Below the pieces are notes generated by a model that saw nothing but the letters and a program-made list of their open reading frames with translations, had not been told where the DNA came from and ran no database searches. Below are positions 54,453 through 63,754 of a stretch of DNA of 64,000 nucleotides, in pieces (the first letter of the stretch is position 1; each line of letters starts with the position of its first letter). Source of the stretch: Rhizobium sp. EC-SD404 (GTDB taxonomy: Bacteria; Pseudomonadota; Alphaproteobacteria; Rhizobiales; Rhizobiaceae); NCBI RefSeq assembly GCF_902498825.1, contig NZ_LR701459.1, positions 3,850,564-3,914,563 of the forward strand. Reading direction: 5' to 3'. A program made the translations under genes and the position numbers.

Positions 54453-55150
54453 TCAAGCGCTTCCTGCGCGGCCTGATCCTGCCGGTGACCCTGATCGCAA
54501 CGCTGCTGCTGGGGCTCTTCACCGCCATGGATTATTTTGCCGCGCTGGAAGAGGTGGAGCGACCGCCGGAGCGCACGGCGGAAGCTCCCAGCACTCCCGC
54601 ACCTGCACCGTCCAGCCAGACGCAGACGACACAGCCGCCCGCAGAAACGGGCATCGCCCGGCCGGTCAATCCAGGCCTGTTCGGCCAGCCATTCACGGTG
54701 AATCCCGCCGAATTGGAGCGTGTCGAGCCGCGCGAGCCCATCTCGGATCCTCTCCCCCCGCCGGAAGAACCGAAGCCGCTTCTCTACAGGCCGCTCGCCC
54801 TGTCTGCTGGGCTGGTCTCGATTTCCGGTCGCAATCTCGCGCTCGAAGGCATCGTACCGACACCGGCGGACCGGTTCTGTCCCGATGAAAGCGGCCAGCG
54901 CTGGCCATGCGGCATGATGGCCCGCACCGCCTTTCGCAATTTCCTGCGCGGCCGCGCTCTCGCCTGTGATCTCGACGACACCAATTGGGAAGGAACGGCG
55001 ACGGCCAATTGCACACGCGGCGAATTGGATATCGCCGCCTGGCTCGTCACCAATGGCTGGGTCGATGCCGAGCCCGGATCGGCCTATGCGGAGCTTGCCG
55101 ATACGGCACGCGAGGCCCGCATCGGCATTCACGGTTCCGATCCGCGCTGA
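54449..55150 (+). CDS. Membrane-anchored thermonuclease-like (SNase-fold) protein
   Basis: 233 residues. An N-terminal hydrophobic segment (LRGLILPVTLIATLLLGLF) and a 70-residue Pro/Thr/Glu-rich linker lead to a C-terminal SNase-like fold (about 125-228) with RWPCGMMARTAFRNFLRGR and a terminal DTAREARIGIHG. The Arg/Glu catalytic set of staphylococcal nuclease is not clearly retained, so nuclease activity is doubtful. The GTG start overlaps the S24 regulator stop by four bases (GTGA), indicating translational coupling. Confidence 0.75.
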   Translation: MIKRFLRGLILPVTLIATLLLGLFTAMDYFAALEEVERPPERTAEAPSTPAPAPSSQTQTTQPPAETGIARPVNPGLFGQPFTVNPAELERVEPREPISDPLPPPEEPKPLLYRPLALSAGLVSISGRNLALEGIVPTPADRFCPDESGQRWPCGMMARTAFRNFLRGRALACDLDDTNWEGTATANCTRGELDIAAWLVTNGWVDAEPGSAYAELADTAREARIGIHGSDPR

Positions 55151-55168
55151 CCCGAGAGGAAATACCGG

Positions 55169-56848
55169 TCAGGCTGCCGTCAAGCGGCCCGCAAGGGCAT
55201 GGTCGATCAGCGCCTGCGTTTCCGCGATCCCGTAGAGAGCGGCGAACGAGCCGAAACGCGGCCCCCGTTCCTGCCCGAGAAGCACCTCGTAGATCATCTG
55301 GAAGAAGGCGATGGAAACGCCGGGCCCGCCCGACGGGCTCTTCTTGGCGTGATCCTGGTAACGCTCGATGGCACGCGCCACGTCGAGCGCCGCATCCTGG
55401 ATGACCGCACCGTCCGCATCCGCAGGCAGCGTGCCGAGCTTTTCCGAAAGCGCCGAGAGCGCCTCCCGCTCGACCGCATCCGGCGCGCGGAACCGCTTCG
55501 CCGGCTTCACGAAGTCGTCGAAATACCGGATCGCATAGCCGACGAGCCGATCGAGCTCGGGATGCGTTTCCGCCGTCACGCCCGGCGCGTAGCGCGAGAT
55601 GAAGCCCCAAAGCACCGCCTTGTCATGCGCATTCGACGCGCTGACGAGGTTCAGGAGCAGCGCAAACGGCACCGGCAGATCGATGAGCGGCGGCGCGCCG
55701 TCATGCATGTGCCAAACGGGGTTGGACAGCCGCGCCGTCCAATCCTGCTTCTCGTAAGCGCCGAGGAACTGATAATACTCGTCGACCGCGCGCGGGATGA
55801 CATCGAAATGCAGCCGCTTCGCCGTCTTCGGCTTCTGGAACATGTAGAGCGACAGGCTCTCGCTTGGCGCATAGGCCAGCCATTCGTCGATCGTCAGCCC
55901 GTTGCCCTTGGACTTCGAGATCTTCTGCCCCTTGTCGTCCAGGAACAGCTCGTAGTTGAAGCCTTCCGGCGGCGTTCCGCCGAGCGCCCGGCAAATCTTG
56001 GAGGACAGCATGACGCTGTCGATCAGATCCTTACCCGCCATCTCGTAATCGACGCCAAGCGCGAACCAGCGAAGCGCCCAGTCGGCCTTCCACTGGCACT
56101 TCACGCGCCCGCCGGTCACCGGCGTCACCATGCGCTCGCCCGTCTCCGGATCGAGATAGGTGACGGTTCCAGCCGCCACGTCGCGGTCGATCATCGGCAC
56201 CTGCAGCACGACGCCCGTGCGCGGGCAGATCGGCAGGAAGGGCGAATAGGTCGCGCGGCGCTCTTCGCCGAGCGTCGGCAGGATGATCGCCATCACGTCA
56301 TCATAGACGACCAGCATGCGCAGCAGCGCCTCGTCGAACCGGCCGGACGTGTAAAAATCGGTCGCAGAGATGAATTCGTAGTCGAACCCGAAGCGATCGA
56401 GAAACGAGCGCAGCCGGGCATTATTTGCGGCAGCGAAAGAGGGATGCGCATCGGAAAATGGGTCCGGTACGCGGCTCAGCGGCTTACCGAGATACGTCGC
56501 CATCATCTCCTGGTTCGGGACGTTGTCGGGTACCTTGCGCAGTCCGTCCATGTCGTCGGAAAAACAGATCAGCTTGGTCGGCACCCGATCGCCTGTCAGG
56601 ACGCGAAAAGCGTGGCGAACCATCGAGGTGCGCGCCACTTCACCGAATGTGCCGATATGCGGCAGTCCTGATGGGCCGTATCCGGTCTCGAACAGCACCA
56701 AATCGGGATAGCCGCTTTTCTCGTAGCGTTTGACGAGCTTGCGCGCCTCCTCGAATGGCCACGCCTTTCCGGCCTGAGCCGCCTCGATCACATCCGGATC
56801 GAAACTCTCGTGATGGGACAGGCTCGCGCCTCGCTCGGGATCGCTCAT
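55169..56848 (-). CDS. lysK: Lysyl-tRNA synthetase, class I
   Basis: 559 residues. The HIGH-like motif GLPHIGTF at about 61-68 and the KMSKS-like KISKSKGNG near 307 place it in class I, the archaeal-type LysRS found in many alphaproteobacteria instead of the class II enzyme. It attaches lysine to tRNA-Lys in the cytoplasm. Convergent with the SNase-fold gene and divergent from the sterol desaturase-like gene across about 200 bases. Confidence 0.97.
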   Translation of the reverse strand: MSDPERGASLSHHESFDPDVIEAAQAGKAWPFEEARKLVKRYEKSGYPDLVLFETGYGPSGLPHIGTFGEVARTSMVRHAFRVLTGDRVPTKLICFSDDMDGLRKVPDNVPNQEMMATYLGKPLSRVPDPFSDAHPSFAAANNARLRSFLDRFGFDYEFISATDFYTSGRFDEALLRMLVVYDDVMAIILPTLGEERRATYSPFLPICPRTGVVLQVPMIDRDVAAGTVTYLDPETGERMVTPVTGGRVKCQWKADWALRWFALGVDYEMAGKDLIDSVMLSSKICRALGGTPPEGFNYELFLDDKGQKISKSKGNGLTIDEWLAYAPSESLSLYMFQKPKTAKRLHFDVIPRAVDEYYQFLGAYEKQDWTARLSNPVWHMHDGAPPLIDLPVPFALLLNLVSASNAHDKAVLWGFISRYAPGVTAETHPELDRLVGYAIRYFDDFVKPAKRFRAPDAVEREALSALSEKLGTLPADADGAVIQDAALDVARAIERYQDHAKKSPSGGPGVSIAFFQMIYEVLLGQERGPRFGSFAALYGIAETQALIDHALAGRLTAA

Positions 56849-57050
56849 CGTCTCAAATGTCCGTGCTTGTCAAAAGGGCCGGCGCTTGAAGCACCAGCAA
56901 GGCCAATCCTTGGGGCTGGCTGGCCGCAGCTATGCCGTGCCGACCCTTGCGCGTCAACATTTCGCGCCTTCGTGAACGCAGTTTGCGTTGCAGCGACCGG
57001 TGCTCAGCGCCATATCGGAGTAAAGTGGCAACCGAGGAGCGAACTGTCCG

Positions 57051-57878
57051 ATGGAACTGTTCGGCATCAGCGAACCGGTCGTGCGCATGAGCGTCTTCCT
57101 CGCCATCTTCGCGGCAATGGCACTGCTGGAGCTGGCAGCGCCACGGTTGGAGCGGCCCGAGATGGTGGGCGCCTGGCGCTCGCGGCGATGGGTTACCAAT
57201 GTCTCCATGGTCGTCCTGTCGTCGGTCTGCCTGCGCGTCGTGTTTCCACTCGCTGCCGTCGGCACGGCGCTTTGGGCGGAAAGTCGCGGCATCGGCCTCT
57301 TCAATGTGCTCGACATTCCCGTCTGGCTCGCCGGCCTCGTCGCCTTCATCGTGCTGGACTTCGCCATCTGGCTCGAACACTGGGCCAGCCATCGGTTCCC
57401 GCTATTATGGCGCATCCACCGTATGCACCACGCCGACAACGGCTTCGATTTCACCACCGCCTTGCGCTTTCATCCGCTGGAGATCGTGCTGTCCATGGTC
57501 TGGAAGGCGGCGATCGTCATCCTGCTCGGTGCGCCGGCACTCGCGGTTCTGATCTTCGAGATCGTGCTCAACGGCGCATCGATGTTCAATCACGCCAATC
57601 TGCGGCTGCCGAAATGGCTCGATGCGCCGCTGCGCCTCGTGGTCGTGACGCCCGACATGCACCGTGTCCATCACTCGACCGATATGCGCGAAACCAATTC
57701 CAATTACGGGTTCAACTTTCCCTTCTGGGATCGCCTGTTCGGCACCTATGTGGCCCAGCCGCGGCGCGGCCATGACGACATGGAAATCGGCCTGGAGCAT
57801 TATCGCGGCCAGGAGACGGCAAGACTTGGCTGGGCGCTTGCCCTGCCCTTCCGCAAGCTCGACAACGAGGCTCAGTAG
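57051..57878 (+). CDS. Sterol desaturase / fatty-acid hydroxylase family protein
   Basis: 275 residues with four to five membrane helices. The di-iron histidine motifs are complete: HWASH, HRMHH, a HxxxxxH-type FNHANL region, and HRVHHS followed by NYGFNFPFWDRLFGTY. Rhizobial relatives hydroxylate or desaturate membrane lipids such as ornithine lipids or carotenoids; which lipid is unknown. GAGGAG is about 11 bases before the ATG. Overlaps the convergent solute-binding gene by 7 bases. Confidence 0.9.
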   Translation: MELFGISEPVVRMSVFLAIFAAMALLELAAPRLERPEMVGAWRSRRWVTNVSMVVLSSVCLRVVFPLAAVGTALWAESRGIGLFNVLDIPVWLAGLVAFIVLDFAIWLEHWASHRFPLLWRIHRMHHADNGFDFTTALRFHPLEIVLSMVWKAAIVILLGAPALAVLIFEIVLNGASMFNHANLRLPKWLDAPLRLVVVTPDMHRVHHSTDMRETNSNYGFNFPFWDRLFGTYVAQPRRGHDDMEIGLEHYRGQETARLGWALALPFRKLDNEAQ

Positions 57879-58750
57879 AGCCCGTTGGGGAAATAGCGCA
57901 GATAGAGCTCGGCGAAGCGGCCGCTCTTGTTGAGCGACATCAGCGCGTAATCGAAACCTTCCGCGAGCTGCGGCAGATCGTTTCGCACAGCGATCGAGAG
58001 CCCGTTGCCGAGAAACTCGCGTGATAGGAAGGGCCCATCGAGAAACCCGCAGCACTCTGCAGACGCCGGACTGCCCAGCCAGAAGGACAGTTGCAAGCCA
58101 TCGGCATAGATGCCGTCGACCCAGCCGCCCTGGACGGCGCGGTAGAGCATAGTCGGGCTCGCAAACGGAACCGGCGTCAAATCCGGAAAGAAGCGCTGAA
58201 GCATCGCCGCATGGGCGGAGCGTTGGATGACACCGATCCGGGCACCCGGTTCGAAATGATCGGCTGCCACCCGGTCGGTTCCGGCCTCAGCGGCCTTCAC
58301 GACGAAACGCGCCGGCAAGTCCATGATCGTGCGGGTGAAAAGATAGCGCTCGCGGCTTTCCTCGCTCACCTGCAAACCGGCCATGATCACTTCGCCCTCG
58401 CCGGCCGCGAGCGCCGGCTCCAGCTCGTTCCAGGGCAGCGCCTGAACCTGGCAGCGGGGCTCGATGTCGAGTTCCCCGCAGAGCGCGCGCGCCAGATCGA
58501 CATGGAAGCCGGCAAGTCGCCCGCTCTGGTCGAGAAAACTGAATGGCGGAAAATCGGTCGTCATCAGGAAGCGCACGCGTCCCACTCCAGACAGGTCTGG
58601 CAAGGCCAGCCGCTCCCGTGGATCAAAAACATTCGGGACTTTTACGGTCTGGCCCCAAGCAGAACCGCTCGGCAAGCCGATCAAACAGAGTAAAAAAAGG
58701 ATTAACCCATAGAAAGCCAGGGATGTTTTATTTTGTCGTCTCGCTAGCAT
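57872..58750 (-). CDS. Periplasmic solute-binding protein, family 3
   Basis: 292 residues. The signal peptide (LAFYGLILFLLCLIGLPSGSAWG) is followed by the family 3 fold: RFLMTTDFPPFSFLDQSGRLAGFHVDLARALC opens lobe 1 and AALEVIMAGLQVSEESRERYLFT-like segments line the cleft. Such proteins bind polar amino acids or act as sensors. No ABC permease or ATPase gene is adjacent, so it is an orphan here. AAGG lies 7 bases upstream of the ATG at 58750. Divergent from the GT2 gene. Confidence 0.85.
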   Translation of the reverse strand: MLARRQNKTSLAFYGLILFLLCLIGLPSGSAWGQTVKVPNVFDPRERLALPDLSGVGRVRFLMTTDFPPFSFLDQSGRLAGFHVDLARALCGELDIEPRCQVQALPWNELEPALAAGEGEVIMAGLQVSEESRERYLFTRTIMDLPARFVVKAAEAGTDRVAADHFEPGARIGVIQRSAHAAMLQRFFPDLTPVPFASPTMLYRAVQGGWVDGIYADGLQLSFWLGSPASAECCGFLDGPFLSREFLGNGLSIAVRNDLPQLAEGFDYALMSLNKSGRFAELYLRYFPNGLY

Positions 58751-58835
58751 GCTAGACCTTGAGCAGAGTGGGGCAGGCATCGCCTGGGGCTGTGTGACAC
58801 AAGACCAATACACGTCCGCGGCGGCGCGGCGAAGT

Positions 58836-60836
58836 ATGCTTTTGACTTCCGTTCCGACTTCCGACGCCAACGGCCTCGGCCGCGCCATCGCACGTGCTAG
58901 TCTGTCGCTTCCCACAACAGCAACGGAAAAACGCCGGTATCCATCAGACATTCTGTCCCGCGTTCTGAAGCGGCTAAACCTCACCGACGAGCAACTGAAA
59001 GCGGCGGGGGACCGCGCGTCACGGCATTCCACCGCTATCGACCGCGAACTGCTGGCAGCCCGAACTGTAAGCGAGACCGCCTATTACCAGGCGGTTGCCG
59101 CAGAACTTGGACTTGCCTTCATCGAAACGATCGATCCACATTTCGTCGTCGTCACGCCGTTGATCGACGCGCTTTTGATCATGCCGCACAGACCCATCGC
59201 CATCGATCAACGCGGGCGAACGCGCAAACTGATTGCGCCGGATCTGCCGGGGCTTGTGAGCCTTGCGGAAAAGCTCTCCCGGCACGGCGGTCTCCGTCCC
59301 TCATTCGCGATCACGACACCATCGGCCGTCAAGCAAGCAGTATGGGCTGTCCGCAGTCGCGAGCGCGTGGCGGAGACGGTCGGACATCTGTTCGATACCC
59401 AGCAGCCGGCCAGTGCGCGGATCGTGGCGACCGGCAGCCAGGGCTTCGCCTTCGGTACGCTCCTGACGGGACTGGCGGCCCTGTTCATCGCCTTTCCCGT
59501 TCTCATGCTGATTGCAGGGCACCTGTTCCTGACGACCTTGTTCGCCACCCTTCTGTGGCTGCGGGCAACCGCCTTGATCGATGGCTTCCGTTTCGACCCG
59601 GAGATCGAGCCAGCCGAAGCCGACGATCCAACGCTCCCGGTCTATACGGTGATGGTGGCGCTTTACCGCGAGCAGGCGATGGCGGGGCAACTGGTGCGCG
59701 CCTTGGACGCTATCGACTGGCCGCGCGCCAAACTCGACATAAAATTCGTCTGCGAGGCAAACGATCCGGAGACCATCGCCGCCTTGCGTGCGCAGCTTCT
59801 CGGCCCCGAATATGAGATCGTGGTCGTGCCGCGGGTACTTCCATACACCAAGCCCAAGGCGCTGAATTACGCCATGGCCGGCGCGCGGGGCGAACATCTC
59901 GTGATATACGATGCGGAAGACCGCCCGCATCCGGCGCAACTGCTCCAGGCGCTGGCGCGCTTCAGGGCCGGCGGCCCAAGGCTTGGCTGTGTCCAGGCGC
60001 CTCTGGTCATCGCCAATCCGCGCCGCTCCTGGATCACGGCACTCTTTGCGCTTGAATATGCAGCTCTCTTTCGAGGGCTCCTGCCGTTCCTCGCCCGCAG
60101 CGACCTGCCGCTGCCGCTTGGCGGAACATCCAATCACTTTCGAACGGCAACGCTGCGCGACGTCGGCGCGTGGGATCCCTTCAACGTGACGGAAGACGCC
60201 GATCTCGGCTTTCGGCTTGCCACACATGGGCATCGCCTGGGTGTGATCTCGCTGCCAACGCTTGAATCGGCCCCCACCGACATCCGCACCTGGCGCAACC
60301 AGCGCACGCGCTGGTTCAAGGGCTGGATGCAGACCTGGCTTGTGATGCTGCGTCGACCACGGGGTGGACCGAACGCGCTTGGCTTCGTGCGCTCGGCCAC
60401 CTTCCAGATCATGACGATCGGGCTCCTGGTTGCAGCATTGCTCAGCCCCGCAATGGTCTATTTCTCCAGCGCCTCGCTGATTTCCGCTTTATCGGAACGC
60501 AACGCCGGTCGTACGAATTTCGAAACCATTCTGTTCTTCGCAGACATTACGATTCTGACTGCGACCTTTGCTTGTTTCGTGCTGCTCGGTCACCGCGCGA
60601 TGTCGCCATTGGAACGTGTGCGCGTGGGATGGCGCTGGCTGCTTCTGCCCGTCTACTGGGCGCTGATGACATGGGCTGCGTGGACCGCACTGTTCGAACT
60701 TCTCCGCAGGCCGCACCACTGGGAAAAGACCCCGCACCGCCCGACGCGAGCGGCGACGGATGCTACTATCGATCACAGCGTAACGGCCGTCTGCCCGATG
60801 GATCCACGAGGAATCATTTCACCGGAAGCAAGCTGA
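58836..60836 (+). CDS. GT2 glycosyltransferase with N-terminal MshEN-like domain
   Basis: About 666 residues. An N-terminal soluble part (about 20-180) resembles the GSPII_E/MshEN c-di-GMP-binding fold (e.g. LGLAFIETIDPHF). Two membrane helices near 210-240 follow, then a processive GT2 domain with DxD-like VIYDAEDRPH, TED in NVTEDADLGF and QRTRW, and C-terminal helices. It probably polymerises or exports a polysaccharide. The start is uncertain: the frame opens at 58749, but 58836 avoids overlap with the divergent gene. It could respond to c-di-GMP (inference). Confidence 0.83.
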   Translation: MLLTSVPTSDANGLGRAIARASLSLPTTATEKRRYPSDILSRVLKRLNLTDEQLKAAGDRASRHSTAIDRELLAARTVSETAYYQAVAAELGLAFIETIDPHFVVVTPLIDALLIMPHRPIAIDQRGRTRKLIAPDLPGLVSLAEKLSRHGGLRPSFAITTPSAVKQAVWAVRSRERVAETVGHLFDTQQPASARIVATGSQGFAFGTLLTGLAALFIAFPVLMLIAGHLFLTTLFATLLWLRATALIDGFRFDPEIEPAEADDPTLPVYTVMVALYREQAMAGQLVRALDAIDWPRAKLDIKFVCEANDPETIAALRAQLLGPEYEIVVVPRVLPYTKPKALNYAMAGARGEHLVIYDAEDRPHPAQLLQALARFRAGGPRLGCVQAPLVIANPRRSWITALFALEYAALFRGLLPFLARSDLPLPLGGTSNHFRTATLRDVGAWDPFNVTEDADLGFRLATHGHRLGVISLPTLESAPTDIRTWRNQRTRWFKGWMQTWLVMLRRPRGGPNALGFVRSATFQIMTIGLLVAALLSPAMVYFSSASLISALSERNAGRTNFETILFFADITILTATFACFVLLGHRAMSPLERVRVGWRWLLLPVYWALMTWAAWTALFELLRRPHHWEKTPHRPTRAATDATIDHSVTAVCPMDPRGIISPEAS

Positions 60837-60874
60837 CCGGCCCCAGATTTCGCCACATTGTCGGAAGGTTTTTC

Positions 60875-60948
60875 TGGAGCGGGTGAAGGGAATCGAACCC
60901 TCGTATGCAGCTTGGGAAGCTGCCGTTCTACCATTGAACTACACCCGC
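60875..60948 (-). tRNA. tRNA-Gly (CCC)
   Basis: 74 nt on the minus strand. Acceptor GCGGGTG / CACCCGC, D-arm AGTTCAATGGTAGAAC, anticodon loop TTCCCAA (anticodon CCC) on a GCAGC/GCTGC stem, T-arm GTTCGATTC and encoded CCA. Confidence 0.97.
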
Positions 60949-60960
60949 TCGATGCCGCTA

Positions 60961-60989
60961 AACCTATCTGTGCAAAGGCCTTTCAGCAA
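60961..60989 (-). promoter_or_regulatory. Candidate promoter of tRNA-Gly
   Basis: On the minus strand TTGCTG and TAGGTT are spaced by 17 bases, ending 12 bases upstream of the tRNA 5' end. Confidence 0.35.
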
Positions 60990-60990
60990 G

Positions 60991-61016
60991 TCGAAAAAGC
61001 GCGTGAGCGCTTTCGA
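60991..61016. repeat. Palindromic hairpin between tRNA-Gly and membrane-anchored protein
   Basis: TCGAAAAAGCGC and GCGCTTTCGA flank a 4-base loop. Read on the minus strand it ends in a TTTTT tract and could be a weak terminator, though no minus-strand gene ends nearby. Confidence 0.3.
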
Positions 61017-61134
61017 CGCATCAGACAGACGCCGCGTCGAAGACGGATTGCCGCAGGCAATTTTTGATAGTTTGACAAGCCCGCCCACCATCTTCACACT
61101 CCGTAACAGTTGGAAACAAATCCGGAGGGAAAAG

Positions 61135-61569
61135 ATGGGCATTTCCGAAAAGTGGAACGCATACGAGCCGACCAAAGGCACTCTCGGCTGGGTCGCCGCC
61201 GGCTCGGCCGTAGCAACGGTCGTCCTTGGCTTCACGCTCGGCGGCTGGGTCACGGGTGGCACGGCCCACGAAATGGCGCGTGATGCCGGCAACGCGTCGC
61301 GCGCCGAATTGGCCGCTTCGGTCTGCGTCGACAATTTCCGTGGCGTGGACACGGCCCGTGCGGACTTCGAAGAATTGACCGGCATGCGGCCCTATCAGCA
61401 ACGTGGCTTCGTCGAAAAGGCCGCATGGGCGCAGATTCCAGGCGTTGACCGTCTCGGACGGGATGCAGCGTCGCGGTGTGCCGAAATGATCGTCGCGCTT
61501 GATCCCTCAGAGCTTCCCACGCCGATCGCAGAAGTCGTGGATGATGAACCGGAAACTGCAATTCAGTAG
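61135..61569 (+). CDS. Hypothetical protein with one membrane segment
   Basis: 144 residues beginning MGISEKWNAYEPTKGTLGW, then a hydrophobic segment (AAGSAVATVVLGFTLGGWV), probably an anchor, then a helical soluble part with two Cys (ASVCVDNF, ASRCAEM). GGAGGG lies 5-8 bases before the ATG. No characterised family is known to me, though similar proteins with a WxAYxPTK start occur in Hyphomicrobiales. The open frame extends upstream through the tRNA, but that is an artefact. Confidence 0.7.
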   Translation: MGISEKWNAYEPTKGTLGWVAAGSAVATVVLGFTLGGWVTGGTAHEMARDAGNASRAELAASVCVDNFRGVDTARADFEELTGMRPYQQRGFVEKAAWAQIPGVDRLGRDAASRCAEMIVALDPSELPTPIAEVVDDEPETAIQ

Positions 61570-61581
61570 ATCCGGCCTCCA

Positions 61582-61619
61582 GTCAAAGGGCGGCGTCGTC
61601 CCTGCCTCCGCCCTTTGAC
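61582..61619 (+). terminator. Hairpin after the membrane-anchored hypothetical gene
   Basis: Perfect 12-bp arms GTCAAAGGGCGG / CCGCCCTTTGAC with a 14-base loop lie 12 bases after the stop. Only a short T-stretch follows. Confidence 0.6.
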
Positions 61620-61699
61620 CTTTAGATGTTTCAGACAGCTTGACTTGCAGGGCCCCGCAATCCACCTAACGGCCGCCCTTCCCTGCTGCAGGCCGTTCC

Positions 61700-62509
61700 A
61701 TGAATTCGCTGAAGTCCCTGATTGAATCACGCCGTTTCGAATGGTTCATCACCGCCTTGGTGGTGATCAATGCCATCACGCTCGGCCTTGAGACCATGCC
61801 TGCAGTCATGGAGCGCGCAGGCGGCTTCCTGAAGGTGCTCGACCGCACGATCCTCGCCATTTTCGTCGTGGAACTGATCGGCCGCTTTGCGGTCTACCGG
61901 CTGGCTTTCTTCCGCGATCCGTGGCGCGTCTTCGATCTTCTCGTCGTCTCGATTGCAGTCCTGCCCTCGACAGGCAATCTTTCCGTACTCCGCGCACTGC
62001 GCATCCTGCGCGTGCTGCGCCTCATCAGCGTTGTGCCGTCCTTGCGCCGCGTCGTCGGAGGCCTGATCAACGCACTGCCGGGCATGGGCTCGATCGTCTT
62101 CCTGCTCGGCCTCGTTTTCTATGTCTTCTCTGTCATGGCGACCAATCTCTACGCGCAAAGCTTTCCCGAATGGTTCGGCTCCATCGGCGAATCCGCCTAC
62201 ACGCTGTTCCAGGTCATGACGCTCGAAAGCTGGTCCATGGGCATCGTCCGGCCGGTCATGGAGACCTACCCGCTGTCATGGTTGTTCTTCATTCCGTTCA
62301 TCGTCGCGACGTCCTTCACCGTCCTCAACCTCTTTATCGGTATCATCGTGTCGGCGATGCAGGAGGAGCACGAAGCGAGCGCCGCGGACGAGCGCGACGA
62401 CATGAAGGAGAACCAGCGCAAGATTCTGGCGGAACTGTCCGCACTCAAGGCAGAGGTCGCCCGGTTGAACCGTGAACCGGCGGGCCGGGCGGAAAACAGC
62501 CCGTCCTAG
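61700..62509 (+). CDS. Voltage-gated sodium channel (NaChBac/NavMs type)
   Basis: 269 residues, one six-helix domain. S4 carries arginines every third residue (SVLRALRILRVLRLI). The selectivity filter TLESWSMGIVRPVM is virtually that of the marine NavMs channel. S6 is FFIPFIVATSFTVLNLFIGIIVSAM, and the C-terminal tail forms a coiled coil (KENQRKILAELSALKAEVARLNRE) for tetramerisation. Such channels conduct Na+ and in alkaliphilic or marine bacteria support Na+ cycling, motility or pH balance. Stop overlaps the convergent dcd stop by four bases. Confidence 0.94.
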   Translation: MNSLKSLIESRRFEWFITALVVINAITLGLETMPAVMERAGGFLKVLDRTILAIFVVELIGRFAVYRLAFFRDPWRVFDLLVVSIAVLPSTGNLSVLRALRILRVLRLISVVPSLRRVVGGLINALPGMGSIVFLLGLVFYVFSVMATNLYAQSFPEWFGSIGESAYTLFQVMTLESWSMGIVRPVMETYPLSWLFFIPFIVATSFTVLNLFIGIIVSAMQEEHEASAADERDDMKENQRKILAELSALKAEVARLNREPAGRAENSPS

Positions 62510-63597
62510 TCTCTCGAGCGGAAATGCTTTGAGAGCTTCAGGCCCTGCGCCTGATAGTTGGACGAGAGATCGGTGCCGTAAAGCGCCTTCGGCCGCTCCG
62601 CCATATGTTCGTAGACCAGGCGCCCGACGATCTGCCCGTGTTCCAGGATGAACGGCACTTCGTGGCTTCGAACTTCGAGTACAGCCCGACTGCCGGCGCC
62701 GCCGGCTGGATCGTGCCCGAAGCCCGGATCGAAGAAGCCGGCATAATGCACCCGGAACTCACCAACGAGTGGATCGAACGGGGTCATCTCCGCGGCAAAG
62801 AGCGGCGGAACATGCACCGCCTCGCGCGAAACGAGGATATAAAACTCATTGGGATCGAGAACCATCTCGGCCGCCCGGCGCCGATAGATCGGCTCCCAGA
62901 AATCAAGAACGTCGTGTGCGGCTTTGCGATCGACGTCGATGACACCTGTATGGCGCTTGCCGCGATACCCGATCAGGCCCTGGTCGTCGCCCTCAAGATC
63001 TATGGAAAGCGCGATGCCGCCGCCGGAGATATTGGCGTCGCCCGTGCTGACGAGGCGCTCCGAAACGTGCAGATCGGCGAGCTGCTCCTCGTTCAGGAGC
63101 GCATTGCCGCTGCGGAACCGGATTTGCGACAGGCGCGAACCGGCACGTACGATGATCGGGAACGTGCGCGGACTGATCTCGATATAGAGCTCGCCGTGAT
63201 AGCCGGCCGGAACCTTGTCGAACTCCTGGCCGCCATCCACCATCACGCGGGTGAAGATGTCGAGCCGACCCGTCGAGCTCTTGGGATTGGTGGAAGCGCT
63301 TAAGCCTGCAGGCAGCGCCAGCCTCTCCATCAGGGGCACGATATAGACGCAGCCCGTTTCCAGAACCGCGCCTTCGCTCAGATCCACCTCATGCAATTTC
63401 AGGCGATCGAGCTTGGTCCGCACCGGCGTTTCCCGCCCTGGCAGGAAGCTCGCCCGCACGCGGAATGCGCGCGCGCCGAGGCGAAGATCGAGGCTCGCCG
63501 GCTGAATCTGATCGCCGTCCAGCGGGCGCTCGGCGACAAGCGCTCCCGTTTCGAACAGCGCCGCAATCGCGGCATCGGCCAATATGCCGGGTGTCAC
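62506..63597 (-). CDS. dcd: 2'-deoxycytidine 5'-triphosphate deaminase
   Basis: 363 residues, about twice the 190 of E. coli Dcd; this is the long alphaproteobacterial form with tandem dUTPase-like domains. Substrate motifs SLDLRLGARAFRVRASF near 35 and PKSSTGRLDIFTRVMVDGG near 108 and a second set in the C-terminal half are present. It makes dUTP for dTMP synthesis. The start is a GTG at 63597 with GAGGG upstream. The metZ leader starts in the 221-base divergent gap. Confidence 0.92.
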   Translation of the reverse strand: MTPGILADAAIAALFETGALVAERPLDGDQIQPASLDLRLGARAFRVRASFLPGRETPVRTKLDRLKLHEVDLSEGAVLETGCVYIVPLMERLALPAGLSASTNPKSSTGRLDIFTRVMVDGGQEFDKVPAGYHGELYIEISPRTFPIIVRAGSRLSQIRFRSGNALLNEEQLADLHVSERLVSTGDANISGGGIALSIDLEGDDQGLIGYRGKRHTGVIDVDRKAAHDVLDFWEPIYRRRAAEMVLDPNEFYILVSREAVHVPPLFAAEMTPFDPLVGEFRVHYAGFFDPGFGHDPAGGAGSRAVLEVRSHEVPFILEHGQIVGRLVYEHMAERPKALYGTDLSSNYQAQGLKLSKHFRSRD

Positions 63598-63649
63598 AAT
63601 CGTTCCCTCGCCAGCGTCTCAAGGCCGCATCATTCGCAGCCACGCAGAA

Positions 63650-63678
63650 TTGACGCAAGATTGGAGTGCCGCTATAGC
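63650..63678 (+). promoter_or_regulatory. Sigma-70 promoter of metZ
   Basis: TTGACG and TATAGC are separated by exactly 17 bases; the predicted transcript starts about 63685, at the 5' edge of the riboswitch. Confidence 0.75.
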
Positions 63679-63686
63679 CTCCTTAT

Positions 63687-63740
63687 CCCGTGGTGATTTG
63701 GCCGGCCGGCTTGCAGCCACGTTAAAGAAGTAGCTAAAAT
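63687..63740 (+). promoter_or_regulatory. SAM-II (metA-type) riboswitch
   Basis: The highly conserved SAM-II core is readable: CCCGTGGTGATTTG, the GCCGGCCGGCTTGCAGCCACG block and the TTAAA-A-AAGTAGCTAAA 3' strand. P1 is CGTGG (63689-63693) with CCACG (63717-63721); the 3' segment closes the pseudoknot. SAM-II RNAs sit upstream of methionine-synthesis genes in alphaproteobacteria, as here before metZ. Binding of S-adenosylmethionine should lower expression. A terminator follows. Confidence 0.93.
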
Positions 63741-63754
63741 GGTCGGGTGTCACG

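Noticed and set aside
55199..56671. 490-codon plus-strand frame opposite lysK
   Set aside because: Shadow of the class I LysRS gene, no domain similarity.
60883..61134. In-frame upstream extension of the 144-residue membrane-anchored gene
   Set aside because: It crosses the tRNA-Gly gene (GIEPSYAAWEAAVLPLNYT is the tRNA artefact); the true start is the ATG at 61135 with GGAGGG.
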